Below are positions 1 to 9,278 of a DNA stretch of 64,000 nucleotides, piece after piece. This DNA is from Lachnospiraceae bacterium Zagget3. GTDB lineage: Bacteria > Bacillota_A > Clostridia > Lachnospirales > Lachnospiraceae. Location of the stretch: the NCBI GenBank assembly GCA_001941025.1, contig MSHE01000032.1, positions 62,001-126,000 of the forward strand, given 5' to 3'. Position numbers and translations under genes: made by a program. Below the pieces are notes generated by a model, which searched no databases, was not told where the DNA came from, and saw nothing but the letters and a program-made list of their open reading frames with translations. The first letter of the stretch is position 1. Each line of letters begins with the position of its first letter.

Positions 1-1649
1 ACGATCGCGTTTCGCAGCGGGTCGTCCGCCGGGATCCGCAGCAGATCAAATACCTTCGGGCTTTCAAACGAGTAGGCCATCCCCTGTGAGAAGCCGCAGG
101 AGCGCGCTGTTTCACGCGCCACAGACTCCATTGTGAGCTTGTCGGAAAGCTTTCCAGCTGTTGTGGCACGCGGCAGTGTCGTCGGGATCTTGTCATATCC
201 GAAGAAGCGGGCCACCTCCTCCGCGAGATCCGCTTCGCGAACCAGATCCTGCCGCCAGGACGGCGCGACGACTTCCTGGGTGTTTTCATCAAATCCAAGG
301 GCGATCTTCGCGAAATATCCTTTCATCGTATCCGTGTCGAGATCCGTCCCCAGCAGTCGATTGATCCCGTCCGGATCAAACGGGATCCGGTGCCCTTCCA
401 TCGGCCGGTCGTATACATCGACGACACCGTCGACGACATCCCCGGCATCCAGTTCTTCGATCAGCTGACAGGCGCGGTTCATGGCATCGATCGCAAGGTT
501 CGGATCGAGCCCCTTTTCGAACTTCGAGGAGGCATCGGTGCGAAGACCGACTTTTTTGGAAGAAAGACGCGTGTTCGTGCCGTCAAAGCATGCCGCCTCA
601 AAGAGCATGGTTTTTACGTCATCGGTGATCATGGAGTTCTCACCTCCCATGATGCCGGCCAATCCGACGGCTTTTTCTCCGTCGCAGATCATGAGGATGG
701 AAGGATCCAACACGCGTTCCTGCCCGTCGAGCGTGACAAAGCGCTCTCCCTCATGCGCGCGACGCACGATGATCTCGCGCCCCGCGATCGTATCCAGATC
801 GTAGGCGTGCATCGGCTGCCCGTACTCTTCCATGACATAGTTCGTGATATCTACGATATTATTGATCGGGCGGATGCCATGGGCGGCAAGCCGCTGCCGC
901 ATCCATGCGGGTGACGGGGCAAGCCGGATGTTTTTCACCACACGGGCCGTATAGCGCGCGCAGAGGTCCGGGTCGTTGACCGTCACCTTGATATATTCCT
1001 TTACGTCACCGCCGCTGCCGGTCTCCGGCACGACAGGCGGAACAAACTCCGTATCGAAGGTGGCCGCGGCTTCCCGGGCGACTCCCAACACGGAAAAGCA
1101 GTCCACGCGGTTTGACGTGATCTCGTATTCGACGACCACATCATCCAATCCCAAATACGCGATCGCGTCTTCTCCCACCGGCGCGTCGTCCGGAAGAAGA
1201 TAGATTCCGTCCTCGCACGCATCCGGGTAATAGTCGGAGGAGGAGCCGAGCTCCTCGATGGAACACATCATCCCGCAGGACTCTACGCCGCGCAGTTTCC
1301 CGGTCTTGATCACGACGCCGCCCTCCACGGGGCCATCCGCGTGCGTCCCGGCCACCTTGCCGCCGGCGACGACAACGGCCACTTTTGCCTTTTCGACCAC
1401 ATTCGGCGCGCCGGTAACGATCTGGAGCGTCTCCGATCCGATATCCACCTGACAGACCACAAGCCGGTCCGCGTCCGGATGCGGCTCAATCGAGAGCACC
1501 TGTCCGATCACGATTCCCTCGAGATCCGCGTCCAAGCGCCGATACCCTTCCACTTTCGTTCCGGAAAGCGTCATCGCGTCCATGTATTCCTGGGCATCCG
1601 CGTTCAGACCGGGGACATATGTTTTTAACCATTTCAAAGAGGTTACCAT
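1..1649 (-). CDS. pheT: Phenylalanyl-tRNA synthetase beta subunit (3' end cut by window edge)
   Basis: This is the beta chain of the alpha2beta2 PheRS, which charges tRNA-Phe. The gene starts with ATG at 1649 behind a strong AGGAGG site and is open to base 1, giving about 549 codons; the C-terminal third lies outside the window. The N-terminus (MVTSLKWLKTYVPG) leads into an EMAP/tRNA-binding domain over residues 40-150 (IGQVLSIEPHPDADRL, IVTGAPNV). B3/B4 editing and B5 regions follow. It lies 59 bp downstream of pheS on the same strand, the usual pheST order. Assignment is firm; only the missing end is unknown. Confidence 0.97.
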   Translation of the reverse strand, partial: MVTSLKWLKTYVPGLNADAQEYMDAMTLSGTKVEGYRRLDADLEGIVIGQVLSIEPHPDADRLVVCQVDIGSETLQIVTGAPNVVEKAKVAVVVAGGKVAGTHADGPVEGGVVIKTGKLRGVESCGMMCSIEELGSSSDYYPDACEDGIYLLPDDAPVGEDAIAYLGLDDVVVEYEITSNRVDCFSVLGVAREAAATFDTEFVPPVVPETGSGGDVKEYIKVTVNDPDLCARYTARVVKNIRLAPSPAWMRQRLAAHGIRPINNIVDITNYVMEEYGQPMHAYDLDTIAGREIIVRRAHEGERFVTLDGQERVLDPSILMICDGEKAVGLAGIMGGENSMITDDVKTMLFEAACFDGTNTRLSSKKVGLRTDASSKFEKGLDPNLAIDAMNRACQLIEELDAGDVVDGVVDVYDRPMEGHRIPFDPDGINRLLGTDLDTDTMKGYFAKIALGFDENTQEVVAPSWRQDLVREADLAEEVARFFGYDKIPTTLPRATTAGKLSDKLTMESVARETARSCGFSQGMAYSFESPKVFDLLRIPADDPLRNAI

Positions 1650-1708
1650 AACTTATCCTCCTACAAAGAGAAGACTTGAAAAATCTTCGATTTTTCTCGT
1701 GGCTTACT

Positions 1709-2728
1709 CTAAAACTGACTCAAAAAGCGAACATCGTTCTCATAGAGAAGCCGCATATCGTCAATCTCATATTTTAACAGCGCGATTCGTTCCAGGCCAA
1801 GGCCAAACGCGAATCCGGTATACTCGTCCGGATCGATGTGGCACATCTCCAGCACATGCGGATGCACCATTCCGCATCCGAGGATCTCGATCCATCCTTC
1901 CCCCTTACAGAAGCGGCAGCCGCTTCCGCCGCATTTGAAGCACGTGACATCCATCTCCGCGCTCGGCTCTGTAAACGGAAAATGGTGCGGCCGGAACTTC
2001 ACCTGCGTCTCCTCCCCGAAGAGTTCCCGCGCGAACGCCGCGAGTGTCCCCTTCAGATCGGCAAACGTAATATCCCGATCGACCACCAGCCCTTCGACCT
2101 GGTGAAACGACGGGGAATGCGTCGCGTCGACCGTGTCGGACCGGAACACGCGGCCGGGCGCGATCATGCGGATCGGCGGCTTCGTCTGTTCCATCACGCG
2201 GATCTGAACCGGTGAGGTCTGTGTGCGCAGCAAGATGTCGTCCGTGATGTAGAACGTATCCTGCTCGTCCTTTGCCGGATGATTTTCCGGGATATTTAAG
2301 GCCTCAAAATTATAATAATCGTACTCGATCTCCGGACCTTCGATCACCTCGTAGCCCATTCCCACAAAGATCCGTTCCACTTCTTCCAAAGTGATCGTGT
2401 TCGGATGGGAATGACCGACCACCGGTTTGCGTGCGGGAAGCGTCACGTCGATCACTTCCTCACGCAGGCGTTCTTCCAACGCGGCAGCCTCCATCGCGTT
2501 TTTCTTCGCCTCGAGCGTATCCTCGATCTCGGAACGCGCGTCGTTGACCAATTCTCCGATAGCCGGACGCTCCGCGGGATCCACATCCTTCATTCCTTTA
2601 AGCACCGATGTGAGCGCGCCCTTTTTCCCGAGATACGCGACGCGGACTTCATTTAAACGATTCAGGTCTTCCGCCCCGTCGATCGCGGAGAGCGCCTCCG
2701 CGCGGATCTGTGCAATCTGTTCTCTCAT
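1709..2728 (-). CDS. pheS: Phenylalanyl-tRNA synthetase alpha subunit
   Basis: This is the catalytic alpha chain of PheRS, 339 aa, the normal bacterial length. An N-terminal coiled-coil arm (residues 1-90, RAEALSAIDGAEDLNRL) precedes the class II core. Visible motifs are motif 2 (PGRVFRSDTVDATHSPSFHQ), a phenylalanine-pocket segment around FTEPSAEMDV, and the C-terminal motif 3 (GFAFGLGLERIALLKYEIDD). The start ATG at 2728 follows a TAGGAGG site. It is co-directional with the membrane-protein gene upstream (71-bp gap) and with pheT downstream. No T-box leader is visible in the short upstream gap, so any tRNA-dependent control must act further upstream. Confidence 0.97.
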   Translation of the reverse strand: MREQIAQIRAEALSAIDGAEDLNRLNEVRVAYLGKKGALTSVLKGMKDVDPAERPAIGELVNDARSEIEDTLEAKKNAMEAAALEERLREEVIDVTLPARKPVVGHSHPNTITLEEVERIFVGMGYEVIEGPEIEYDYYNFEALNIPENHPAKDEQDTFYITDDILLRTQTSPVQIRVMEQTKPPIRMIAPGRVFRSDTVDATHSPSFHQVEGLVVDRDITFADLKGTLAAFARELFGEETQVKFRPHHFPFTEPSAEMDVTCFKCGGSGCRFCKGEGWIEILGCGMVHPHVLEMCHIDPDEYTGFAFGLGLERIALLKYEIDDMRLLYENDVRFLSQF

Positions 2729-2799
2729 GCCGGGTTCCTCCTATGCATGCCGACCGGAAAGCCGGCTTATCTTCTCTGTTTTCACTGCTGGCCCGAAAA

Positions 2800-3843
2800 T
2801 CAACCTGTTTTTTCTTTCCAGGCCTCCAAATCTATCGGTTCGTTCGGTGCGGTGTCCTCTCCGTACGCCTGTTCCATCGTCTCCTCCGGCGCGATATTTA
2901 CTCCGGATGCCGGCTCCATCAATTCGTTTGGCACAATGTCCGCTTCGGACTCCTGTTCCGCCAAAACCTCTTGCGCAATATTCTCTCTGGCCTCCCGTTT
3001 CATCCTGCGCTGCTGACGCCGATACTTCCGCGACAGACGCAGCTCGATAAAGATCATCTCCATCGATGAATTGAGCATGCCGCACACGAGGAAGATGTAC
3101 ATGGCAAAGTACAGCCAGAACATGATCAGCACGAGCGCGGTCAAGCTCCCGTAAAACGAAAAACCGTTAAAGTAATTGATATAGATAGACAAAGCAAATG
3201 TCAACACATACCAGGCAGCGGCGCATAGCACGGATCCAAGCAGCTGACTGCGAAATGTCATCTTGCGGTTCGGGATCGCCTTATAGATCAGGAGCAGTAT
3301 CCCGATCAGGATCACAAACAGGATCAACATCCGAAAGCGCAGGATCGCGTTTGTGATATTGGCAATCCATGGAATATATTGTACGATCATCCCCTGAATC
3401 GTGCGGCCGAACATGAGCAGCACCATCAGGGCAAGGATTCCCAGGATCAGGATAAACGTCTCCAGCATCGCGCGCAGACGGAGGATGAACCAATTTCGCG
3501 TCTCCTCCACATCATAGGCGATGTTGAGTCCGTCGCGCAGGCTCTGAATGGTCTTCGCCGCGGAGTAGATGGCAATGATCACCGAGATGATCAGGATGCC
3601 GCCGGAGTTGTGATAAAGCTCGTCCACGATCGCAACAACCGTATCGGAGATCATGTCCGGAGCGATATAATCAATGCCCGATAAGAGCATCTCCTCCGGC
3701 ACCACCGTAAAACCAAGGAGCCAGATGAGAACCATCAAAAACGGAACCATGGACAAGATCAGAAACAGCGCGGACTGCGCCGCGTAGGCCCCGATCTTGT
3801 TCGTCCTTATTTTTCTAGCGAAGTAAACCAGCAGCGTCTTCAT
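2800..3843 (-). CDS. YihY/BrkB-family inner membrane protein
   Basis: This is a 347-aa integral membrane protein of the YihY (historically BrkB) family. Its molecular role is not settled; it was formerly mislabelled ribonuclease BN. About six hydrophobic helices occupy residues 15-275. The N-terminus has the family pattern of an early Ala/Gln-Ser-Ala-Leu-Phe helix (AYAAQSALFLILSMVPF). The cytoplasmic tail after residue 275 is highly charged and ends in an acidic segment rich in Glu/Pro/Asn, with a loose repeat of NE-MEPA-G and EETMEQAYGEDTAPNEP. The start at 3843 has a GGAG site and lies only 12 bp beyond the terminator that closes the 6S RNA candidate, so transcription probably relies on read-through or a promoter overlapping that region. 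Confidence 0.85.
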   Translation of the reverse strand: MKTLLVYFARKIRTNKIGAYAAQSALFLILSMVPFLMVLIWLLGFTVVPEEMLLSGIDYIAPDMISDTVVAIVDELYHNSGGILIISVIIAIYSAAKTIQSLRDGLNIAYDVEETRNWFILRLRAMLETFILILGILALMVLLMFGRTIQGMIVQYIPWIANITNAILRFRMLILFVILIGILLLIYKAIPNRKMTFRSQLLGSVLCAAAWYVLTFALSIYINYFNGFSFYGSLTALVLIMFWLYFAMYIFLVCGMLNSSMEMIFIELRLSRKYRRQQRRMKREARENIAQEVLAEQESEADIVPNELMEPASGVNIAPEETMEQAYGEDTAPNEPIDLEAWKEKTG

Positions 3844-3855
3844 ATAGCTCTCCGT

Positions 3856-3885
3856 AAAAGAAGCTGCGAAACCGCAGCTTCTTTT
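3856..3885 (-). terminator. Intrinsic terminator of the 6S RNA candidate
   Basis: A perfect 13-bp stem (3856-3868 with 3873-3885, arm AAAAGAAGCTGCG) closes a 4-nt AAAC loop. On the minus strand the stem ends in CTTCTTTT, giving the U-tract. It directly follows the 6S-like RNA and lies 13 bp before the YihY start codon. Confidence 0.85.
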
Positions 3886-4075
3886 GATGGATAAATCCCA
3901 AAGTGCCGTACCCGCATTTTGACGCCTAGCAAAAGCCAGGTGGGTGTCCGCAGCATGCCTTCTGCCTTCCGCTAAATGCTGTGCGGCTTGACATCCGACA
4001 TGTAATGTAGGAGTCCCATAAACGTAGATGTAGGTTCAAAATAGCAGGGCTGTCGCGCACCCCAGGAATTACTCA
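3886..4075 (-). ncRNA. ssrS: 6S RNA candidate (SsrS), regulator of RNA polymerase
   Basis: This non-coding stretch of about 190 nt folds like 6S RNA, which mimics an open promoter and binds sigma-A RNA polymerase. Read on the minus strand, the 5' arm AATTCCTGGGGTGC (4057-4070) pairs with the 3' arm GCACTTTGGGATT (3894-3906) with one bulged U and several G-U pairs. Inside it CCCTGC pairs with GCGGG, then a long unpaired stretch carries TTTTGAACCTACAT and GGGACTCCTACATT. A distal hairpin is formed by CCGCACAGCAT and ATGCTGCGG. Closing stem, central bubble and distal stem match the 6S architecture, and the ACCTACAT/CTCCTACATT wording fits clostridial 6S as I remember it. It begins just after the pckA stop and ends in a strong terminator. 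Confidence 0.78.
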
Positions 4076-4081
4076 CTGAAA

Positions 4082-5806
4082 TCAGAGTGTATCCGCCTGG
4101 GAGACCACGCGCTGTAACGCTTCCAACGCTTCATCGGGAAGTTTGTCGTAGCCTTCTTTCGCTTCGGAAAAACCGACCACGGCATCCACACGGTTCTGCA
4201 TTGCCGCCTGCAGCGCTTTCACGTACTCCGGATCGGAAAGGTCCGGCGCAAAGTCTCCTGTCTTACCTTCCCAGTCTTCCATAATCTCGATATCCGTAAA
4301 CGGTCCCCATTGTTTAAAATCATCTTTCCCTTCCACAATGGTCTCAAGGATTCCGAGGGTATCTTCTTTTTGGACTTTTTTGCCCATAAAATCGCCCGTA
4401 TTGACGATATAGCAAGCCACATCCTTTTCCTCCACGAGCATCTTGAACTTCTCGTAGTCGTTGACGAGCGGATAGGTGCGGAACGGGTTCGCGTAAGGAA
4501 CGATCCGGAGCGCGTTCATGTCGGTCCCGGCCTTTACACGCTCCGCGGTCGACGTCTTCGTCGCGAGCGTGGCTCCCATAACAGAGGCGAGCGCCGAACC
4601 CTTTAAGCGCACGACCGGCGGGATCGTCGGATCCTTCATAATCCAAAAGATCGCGTTGACCGGAGAATCAATTCGATCCACACGGTTCGGGCTCCACAGT
4701 TTCGATTTGATGGCGCGGCCGTTTCCGTTGCGGATGTCCTCCGTGACAAGCTGGATCTTTCCGTCCTCATCGAGTGTCGCCGAGCAGTTCTGCGCGGTCA
4801 GGAGATATTCGTTGTCCGGGCAGCCGGCCGGATAGTCGGCCGTCTTGTCAAAGTAGGTCGGCTCCAGGGCAATGGACGCGCACGAATCGGTATTGATGAT
4901 AAACGCGTCGTCATGCAGCACCTTGATGCCGCCGTATTGGTCATACTTTCCTCCATGCTTCGCATGGGTCAGCGTGGACTTTCCGCTGCCGGAAAGGCCG
5001 TAAACGGAAGCCACATATTTCTTCCCTTCCGGAAGGGAGTATTCTTTCTGTCCGCCATGGCAGGAAGCATAACCGTTGCGGTTCGCGAGGGCCCACGCCA
5101 TCGTGAGCGTCCCCTTCTTGTGTTCGCCGAAATACTTCATGCCGAGGATCGCCGCGCAGTTTTGATCCGTATCAAAATAACACAGCGTCAGCGGATCGCT
5201 TAAGCAGCTGTAATCGACATCCGGTGCCTCCTCCGGGAACCACTGCGGGTCGGAAAAAATGTAGATGTCCGGCTCTTTGCCGTCCGCGATCGGCTTGGAA
5301 TCCTTGTACATTTTCACATAGTAGTCGGACATATACTGGAAGTTGAGCATCCAGTTATAGAGGAGGTTCTCCTCCCCTTCGGGAATCAAAAGATGCGCTT
5401 TCACCATAAACTCCGGGTCGAGGCCGATAAAGCACTCCGCGTGATACATGATTTTCCAGCGCGTCTTGTAGATCGCGTCCATAATGACCTTATCGAGTTT
5501 ATCCGCGTCAACGCCCGGCTCGCCCTTGATCCGCCGCGCAACCGCGTAACGGCCCGTCACGGCGCCGTCGTTAAACAGCAGCACCTTCGCGTCCTTCTCC
5601 AGGCCAAAGGTATCGCCGTCCTTAACCGGCATATCCGTTACGATGGTGCCGGGAGACTCCTTGGCCAAATTGTAGGCCTCTTTTAATGTATTTACCTTTA
5701 CTACATTGTTGCCGTAAAAAGCCGCCTCAATGATGGAGCGGGTCTTGGAAAATCCGACCTTTCCGGGGCCAATCTCGGAGATTGGGTAAAATGCTTTCGT
5801 TGACAT
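4082..5806 (-). CDS. pckA: Phosphoenolpyruvate carboxykinase (ATP)
   Basis: PckA interconverts oxaloacetate and phosphoenolpyruvate with ATP/ADP. In anaerobes it often runs toward oxaloacetate for fermentation. The protein has 574 aa, somewhat longer than the 530-540 aa enteric form, as in other clostridial versions. The kinase-1 P-loop reads YGLSGSGKSTLTHAKHGG (about residues 268-285), with a downstream acidic metal-binding segment (VLHDDAFIINTD) and a nucleotide-base loop near VRLKGSALASVMGATLATKTS. The start ATG at 5806 has a CAGGAGG site. It is preceded by its own promoter in the thrC-pckA gap and followed immediately by the 6S RNA candidate. Confidence 0.93.
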   Translation of the reverse strand: MSTKAFYPISEIGPGKVGFSKTRSIIEAAFYGNNVVKVNTLKEAYNLAKESPGTIVTDMPVKDGDTFGLEKDAKVLLFNDGAVTGRYAVARRIKGEPGVDADKLDKVIMDAIYKTRWKIMYHAECFIGLDPEFMVKAHLLIPEGEENLLYNWMLNFQYMSDYYVKMYKDSKPIADGKEPDIYIFSDPQWFPEEAPDVDYSCLSDPLTLCYFDTDQNCAAILGMKYFGEHKKGTLTMAWALANRNGYASCHGGQKEYSLPEGKKYVASVYGLSGSGKSTLTHAKHGGKYDQYGGIKVLHDDAFIINTDSCASIALEPTYFDKTADYPAGCPDNEYLLTAQNCSATLDEDGKIQLVTEDIRNGNGRAIKSKLWSPNRVDRIDSPVNAIFWIMKDPTIPPVVRLKGSALASVMGATLATKTSTAERVKAGTDMNALRIVPYANPFRTYPLVNDYEKFKMLVEEKDVACYIVNTGDFMGKKVQKEDTLGILETIVEGKDDFKQWGPFTDIEIMEDWEGKTGDFAPDLSDPEYVKALQAAMQNRVDAVVGFSEAKEGYDKLPDEALEALQRVVSQADTL

Positions 5807-5847
5807 TGCAATTCCTCCTGTCTGTAAAACCTAAATCGATTACATTT

Positions 5848-5876
5848 ACTATACCATTTTTATCGCGAAAATACAA
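5848..5876 (-). promoter_or_regulatory. Sigma-A promoter of pckA
   Basis: On the minus strand TTGTAT (5871-5876), a 17-bp spacer and TATAGT (5848-5853) lie about 42 bp before the pckA start, in the gap after thrC. This suggests pckA is transcribed separately from the amino-acid operon upstream. Confidence 0.7.
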
Positions 5877-5880
5877 CATT

Positions 5881-7434
5881 CTACTGCACTTGCAAAAATG
5901 AGCGGACCACGGACTCCATCTCATCCACGTCGCAGACGACATCGTGGACGACCGCGGCGTTCCGGATCTCCTCGATCGGACGCGGCACGGGCAGGCCGGA
6001 CAACGCGGCGAGCCGGTCGACCATTGCCATGTCGGACGCGGCGTCTTTTTCACGCGCGTCCTCTCCGACTCCGGAGGAGGATTCTTTCGACGCATCTTCT
6101 GCTTCAGGCTCAATGGCGCGCAGCACACTGCGCGTGAACTTAAACGGACTGGCCGTTGAGGCAAGCACCGTGACGGCAGGATCTCCGGTCTCCTCACGGT
6201 ATTTCCCGCAGACCGCCGCCGCGACCGCTGTGTGCGGATCGATGACATACCCGTCCTCCAGGAAGAGTCTGCGGATCGTATCGGCGCACTCCGTCTCATC
6301 CGCGAAGTTGCCGTAAAAAACGGCAAGCTGTTCCCGCATCTGAGGCGTGATCTCGTAGGTGCCGGTCTCGGAGAGCTGTTTCATAAGCGCCGCGTTTACC
6401 CCGGCATCCTCTCCGGCGATGCGGTAGATCAGGCGCTCTAAGTTGCTGGAGATCAGAATGTCCATAGACGGCGACGAGGTAAGGAAGAACTCGCGATTTC
6501 TGTCGTATGTGCCCGTCGAGAAAAAATCGTAGAGTACCTTGTTCTCATTCGACGCGCAGATCAGCCGCGCGATCGGCACACCCATCTCGCGCGCGTAATA
6601 GGCGGCAAGGATGTTGCCGAAATTGCCGGTCGGGACGACCACATTGATCGCGTCGTCCTGCGTGATTTCCCCGCCCGCAAACAACTGTGCCCACGCATAG
6701 ACATAGTAGACGATCTGCGGGACGAGCCGTCCGATGTTGATCGAGTTCGCGGAGGAGAACTGATAACCCGCCGCGTGAAGGTCCTCATTTAAGCGCGGGT
6801 CGGAAAACATGCGCTTGACACCGGTCTGCGCCTCGTCAAAGTTTCCGCGGATTCCGACAACGAGCGTGTTGTCACCCTGCTGCGTTACCATCTGGCGTTC
6901 CTGGATCGGGCTGACCCCGTCCTTCGGATAAAAGACGATGATCCGCGTGCCCGGGACGTTCGCGAAGCCGGCGAGCGCCGCCTTGCCGGTGTCACCGGAC
7001 GTGGCGGTAAGGATCACGATCTCATTCGTGATATGGTTCTTTTTTGCCGCCGTCGTCATCAGGTGCGGCAGAATAGAGAGCGCCATGTCCTTAAACGCGG
7101 CTGTCGCGCCGTGAAACAGTTCCAGATAGTATGTGTCATCTACGCAGACAAGCGGCGCGATCTTGGGCACATCAAACTTTTCATCATACGCGCGAGTGAT
7201 GCATTGACGCAGCTCCTCCTCAGTAAAGTCCGTGAGGAACTGGCGCATGATCGTGTAAGCCGTCTCCTGATAGGACATATCGGCCAGTTCCGGCAGCGAA
7301 ACGGGCAACGGAGGGATCTCCGTCGGGACATAGAGCCCGCCGTGACCAGCCAGGCCGTTAAGGATTGCCTGTGAGGCTGTCACTACCTCCGAAGCGTCTC
7401 TTGTGTTTTTGTAAAGCAACTCATTGTGTATCAT
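5881..7434 (-). CDS. thrC: Threonine synthase (PLP enzyme)
   Basis: ThrC converts O-phosphohomoserine to threonine. The product is 517 aa and starts at 7434 behind AAGGAG. The PLP lysine lies in FHGATAAFKDMALSILP (about residues 107-123), and the phosphate loop is TATSGDTGKAAL. The N-terminal signature (YPTEIPPLP-like YVPTEIPPLP) is that of the bacterial/yeast long form. A low-complexity Glu/Ser/Ala-rich insert at about residues 440-467 (EDASKESSSGVGEDAREKDA) separates the C-terminal helix bundle from the core and looks like a recent expansion. It is the last gene of the ilvN-ilvC-leuDC-leuDC operon, 12 bp after leuC. No clear terminator follows. Confidence 0.95.
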   Translation of the reverse strand: MIHNELLYKNTRDASEVVTASQAILNGLAGHGGLYVPTEIPPLPVSLPELADMSYQETAYTIMRQFLTDFTEEELRQCITRAYDEKFDVPKIAPLVCVDDTYYLELFHGATAAFKDMALSILPHLMTTAAKKNHITNEIVILTATSGDTGKAALAGFANVPGTRIIVFYPKDGVSPIQERQMVTQQGDNTLVVGIRGNFDEAQTGVKRMFSDPRLNEDLHAAGYQFSSANSINIGRLVPQIVYYVYAWAQLFAGGEITQDDAINVVVPTGNFGNILAAYYAREMGVPIARLICASNENKVLYDFFSTGTYDRNREFFLTSSPSMDILISSNLERLIYRIAGEDAGVNAALMKQLSETGTYEITPQMREQLAVFYGNFADETECADTIRRLFLEDGYVIDPHTAVAAAVCGKYREETGDPAVTVLASTASPFKFTRSVLRAIEPEAEDASKESSSGVGEDAREKDAASDMAMVDRLAALSGLPVPRPIEEIRNAAVVHDVVCDVDEMESVVRSFLQVQ

Positions 7435-7446
7435 GAAATCTCCTTC

Positions 7447-8691
7447 TTATGATATGGACGTGATCTCACCCGTCAGTGCGGATGCCGCAGCTGTTTTAGG
7501 TGACGCGAGGAAGATCTCGACTCCCGGGGTGCCCATACGCCCGAGAAAATTGCGGTTATTTGTGGCAACGACACGCTCTCCGTCTGTCAGAATGCCGCCA
7601 GCCCGTCCGCAGCACAAACCGCAGCCCGGGTGCGTCACCTGCGCGCCCGCCTTGACCAAAATATCCATCGTACCGTCCGCGATCGCGTCTTCAAAGACTT
7701 TCCGGCTGGCGGGAGTGACAATAAAGTTCACGAACGGCGCCACGTGTTTGTCTTTTAAAATCGCGGCCGCCATCTGCAAATCCTCCAACCGTCCGTTCGT
7801 GCAGGAGCCAAGGAAGACCTGGTCGATCTTCGTCCCCTCCCACTGCGAGACAGGATGGATGTTGTCCACCTGTGACGGACAGGCCAGCACGGGAACAAAA
7901 TCTTCCGCACGATAGGTAAGTTCGCGCGCGTAAGCAGCGCCTTCGTCCGCAAAGAAAGTCGCGATGTTAATATCCGGCGCCGTACCGCAGAAGTCGGCCG
8001 TCTTCTCATCCGGCGCGAAAAGGCCGCACTTCGCGCCCGCTTCCACCGCCATGTTGGACATCGTCATGCGACTGGCGATCGTCATATTTTCTATCGTGTC
8101 TCCGGTAAACTCAACCGCCTGATATGTCGCGCCGTCCGCGCCGAGATCCCCGATGATCGTAAGGATCACATCCTTGGATGTCACGTTGTCCGGCAGATTC
8201 CCGTTGATCGTGATCCGGATCGTCTCCGGCACGCGCACCCAGAGCTCTCCCGTTCCCAGGATGCCCGCCATCTCCGTATACCCAATGCCGGTCGAGAAAG
8301 CGCCGACGCTTCCGTATGTCGTCGTATGGCTGTCCGTTCCGAAAACGACATCACCGGGCTTCACATAGCCCGCCTCCGGCATCAGCTGATGACAGATTCC
8401 GTCGGATCGGTGTACATGGGTCAGTCCGTATTTTTCGGCAAATTCGTCGCCGATCCGAAAATGACGCGTGTCATCCACCTGACTCGCCGGAACGAGATGG
8501 TCGTAGATCAGGACAACTTTGTCAGGGTCCCATATTTTGGAAAATCCCATCTCCGCGAACTTCTCCGCCACAAACGGGATGAAGATGTCGTGAATCATGA
8601 CGCGGTCCACCTTGACCGTAACGATCTCGCCCGGACGGACTTCCCTCCCCACGTTATTCCCGATGATCTTTTCAATCATGGTATGTGCCAT
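7447..8691 (-). CDS. leuC: Aconitase-family dehydratase large subunit, copy 1 (LeuC-type)
   Basis: This is the large subunit of a two-subunit 3-isopropylmalate/homoaconitate/2-alkylmalate isomerase, 414 aa. Conserved segments are DSHTTTYGSVGAFSTGIGYTE, the Cys ligand in GSCTNGR (about residue 295), and a second Cys pair in HPGCGLCCG for the [4Fe-4S] cluster. Start ATG at 8691 has AAAGGAGGAG. It lies 74 bp after the matching small subunit gene (8766-9266). The operon holds a second, clearly divergent pair (9279-11010), so this copy may serve leucine synthesis or another 2-alkylmalate such as citramalate or dimethylmalate. Sequence alone does not decide this. Confidence 0.85.
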   Translation of the reverse strand: MAHTMIEKIIGNNVGREVRPGEIVTVKVDRVMIHDIFIPFVAEKFAEMGFSKIWDPDKVVLIYDHLVPASQVDDTRHFRIGDEFAEKYGLTHVHRSDGICHQLMPEAGYVKPGDVVFGTDSHTTTYGSVGAFSTGIGYTEMAGILGTGELWVRVPETIRITINGNLPDNVTSKDVILTIIGDLGADGATYQAVEFTGDTIENMTIASRMTMSNMAVEAGAKCGLFAPDEKTADFCGTAPDINIATFFADEGAAYARELTYRAEDFVPVLACPSQVDNIHPVSQWEGTKIDQVFLGSCTNGRLEDLQMAAAILKDKHVAPFVNFIVTPASRKVFEDAIADGTMDILVKAGAQVTHPGCGLCCGRAGGILTDGERVVATNNRNFLGRMGTPGVEIFLASPKTAAASALTGEITSIS

Positions 8692-8765
8692 GTCTCCTCC
8701 TTTTCGCAGCCTGTTTGTTTCGCGCGCCTGCTTCGACGAGATCTTCGGCAGCGAAAGTTGTGATA

Positions 8766-9266
8766 TTATTTCTCCGACGTCGCGGAGTTGCGCTTTTTCA
8801 TCGCTTCCACGAGTCCGCCAGCCTCAAGAATCTCCAGCAAATTATCCGGCAGCGAGGAAATCGCGTACGTCCGATCGCCGAGCGCAATGCTCTCTCCCAC
8901 CGTCACCGTGATCACATCGCCTTCCTTCACATCCGCCTGAATCTCCTCGTTCTCAATCAGCAGCAACCCATTGTTGATCGCGTTGCGGAAAAAAATCCGC
9001 GCGAACGACTTCGCGATAACGCAGCGAACGCCGAGCGCCTTGATCACCTCCGGCGCCTGCTCGCGCGAAGAGCCGCATCCAAAATTCTTACCCGCGACGA
9101 TAATATCGCCCGGCTGAATCTTAGCCGCCAGCTCCGGCCGCAAAGGCGAAAACGCATAAGGCTTCATCTCATCCACGCTCGGCATTGCCAGGTACTCAGT
9201 AGGCATGATAATATCCGTATCCACATCATCCCCAAGCACCCAAACTTTTCCTGTAAACTGTTCCAT
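8766..9266 (-). CDS. leuD: Aconitase-family dehydratase small subunit, copy 1 (LeuD-type)
   Basis: This is the swivel-domain partner of the large subunit encoded just downstream, 166 aa. It shows the family core DDVDTDIIMPTEYL and NFGCGSSREQAPEV, followed by AKSFARIFFRNAINNG. The substrate loop after TDII reads YLAM, unlike YLLY in the second small subunit (10531-11010). This is the loop that distinguishes isopropylmalate from homoaconitate enzymes in archaea, so the two pairs probably differ in substrate. Start ATG at 9266 with AAGGAG. Small subunit before large subunit is the order of both pairs here. Confidence 0.85.
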   Translation of the reverse strand: MEQFTGKVWVLGDDVDTDIIMPTEYLAMPSVDEMKPYAFSPLRPELAAKIQPGDIIVAGKNFGCGSSREQAPEVIKALGVRCVIAKSFARIFFRNAINNGLLLIENEEIQADVKEGDVITVTVGESIALGDRTYAISSLPDNLLEILEAGGLVEAMKKRNSATSEK

Positions 9267-9278
9267 ATCCAGATCTCC

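Noticed and set aside
2729..2799. T-box leader before pheS
   Set aside because: The gap is 71 bp, with no specifier hairpin or antiterminator sequence.
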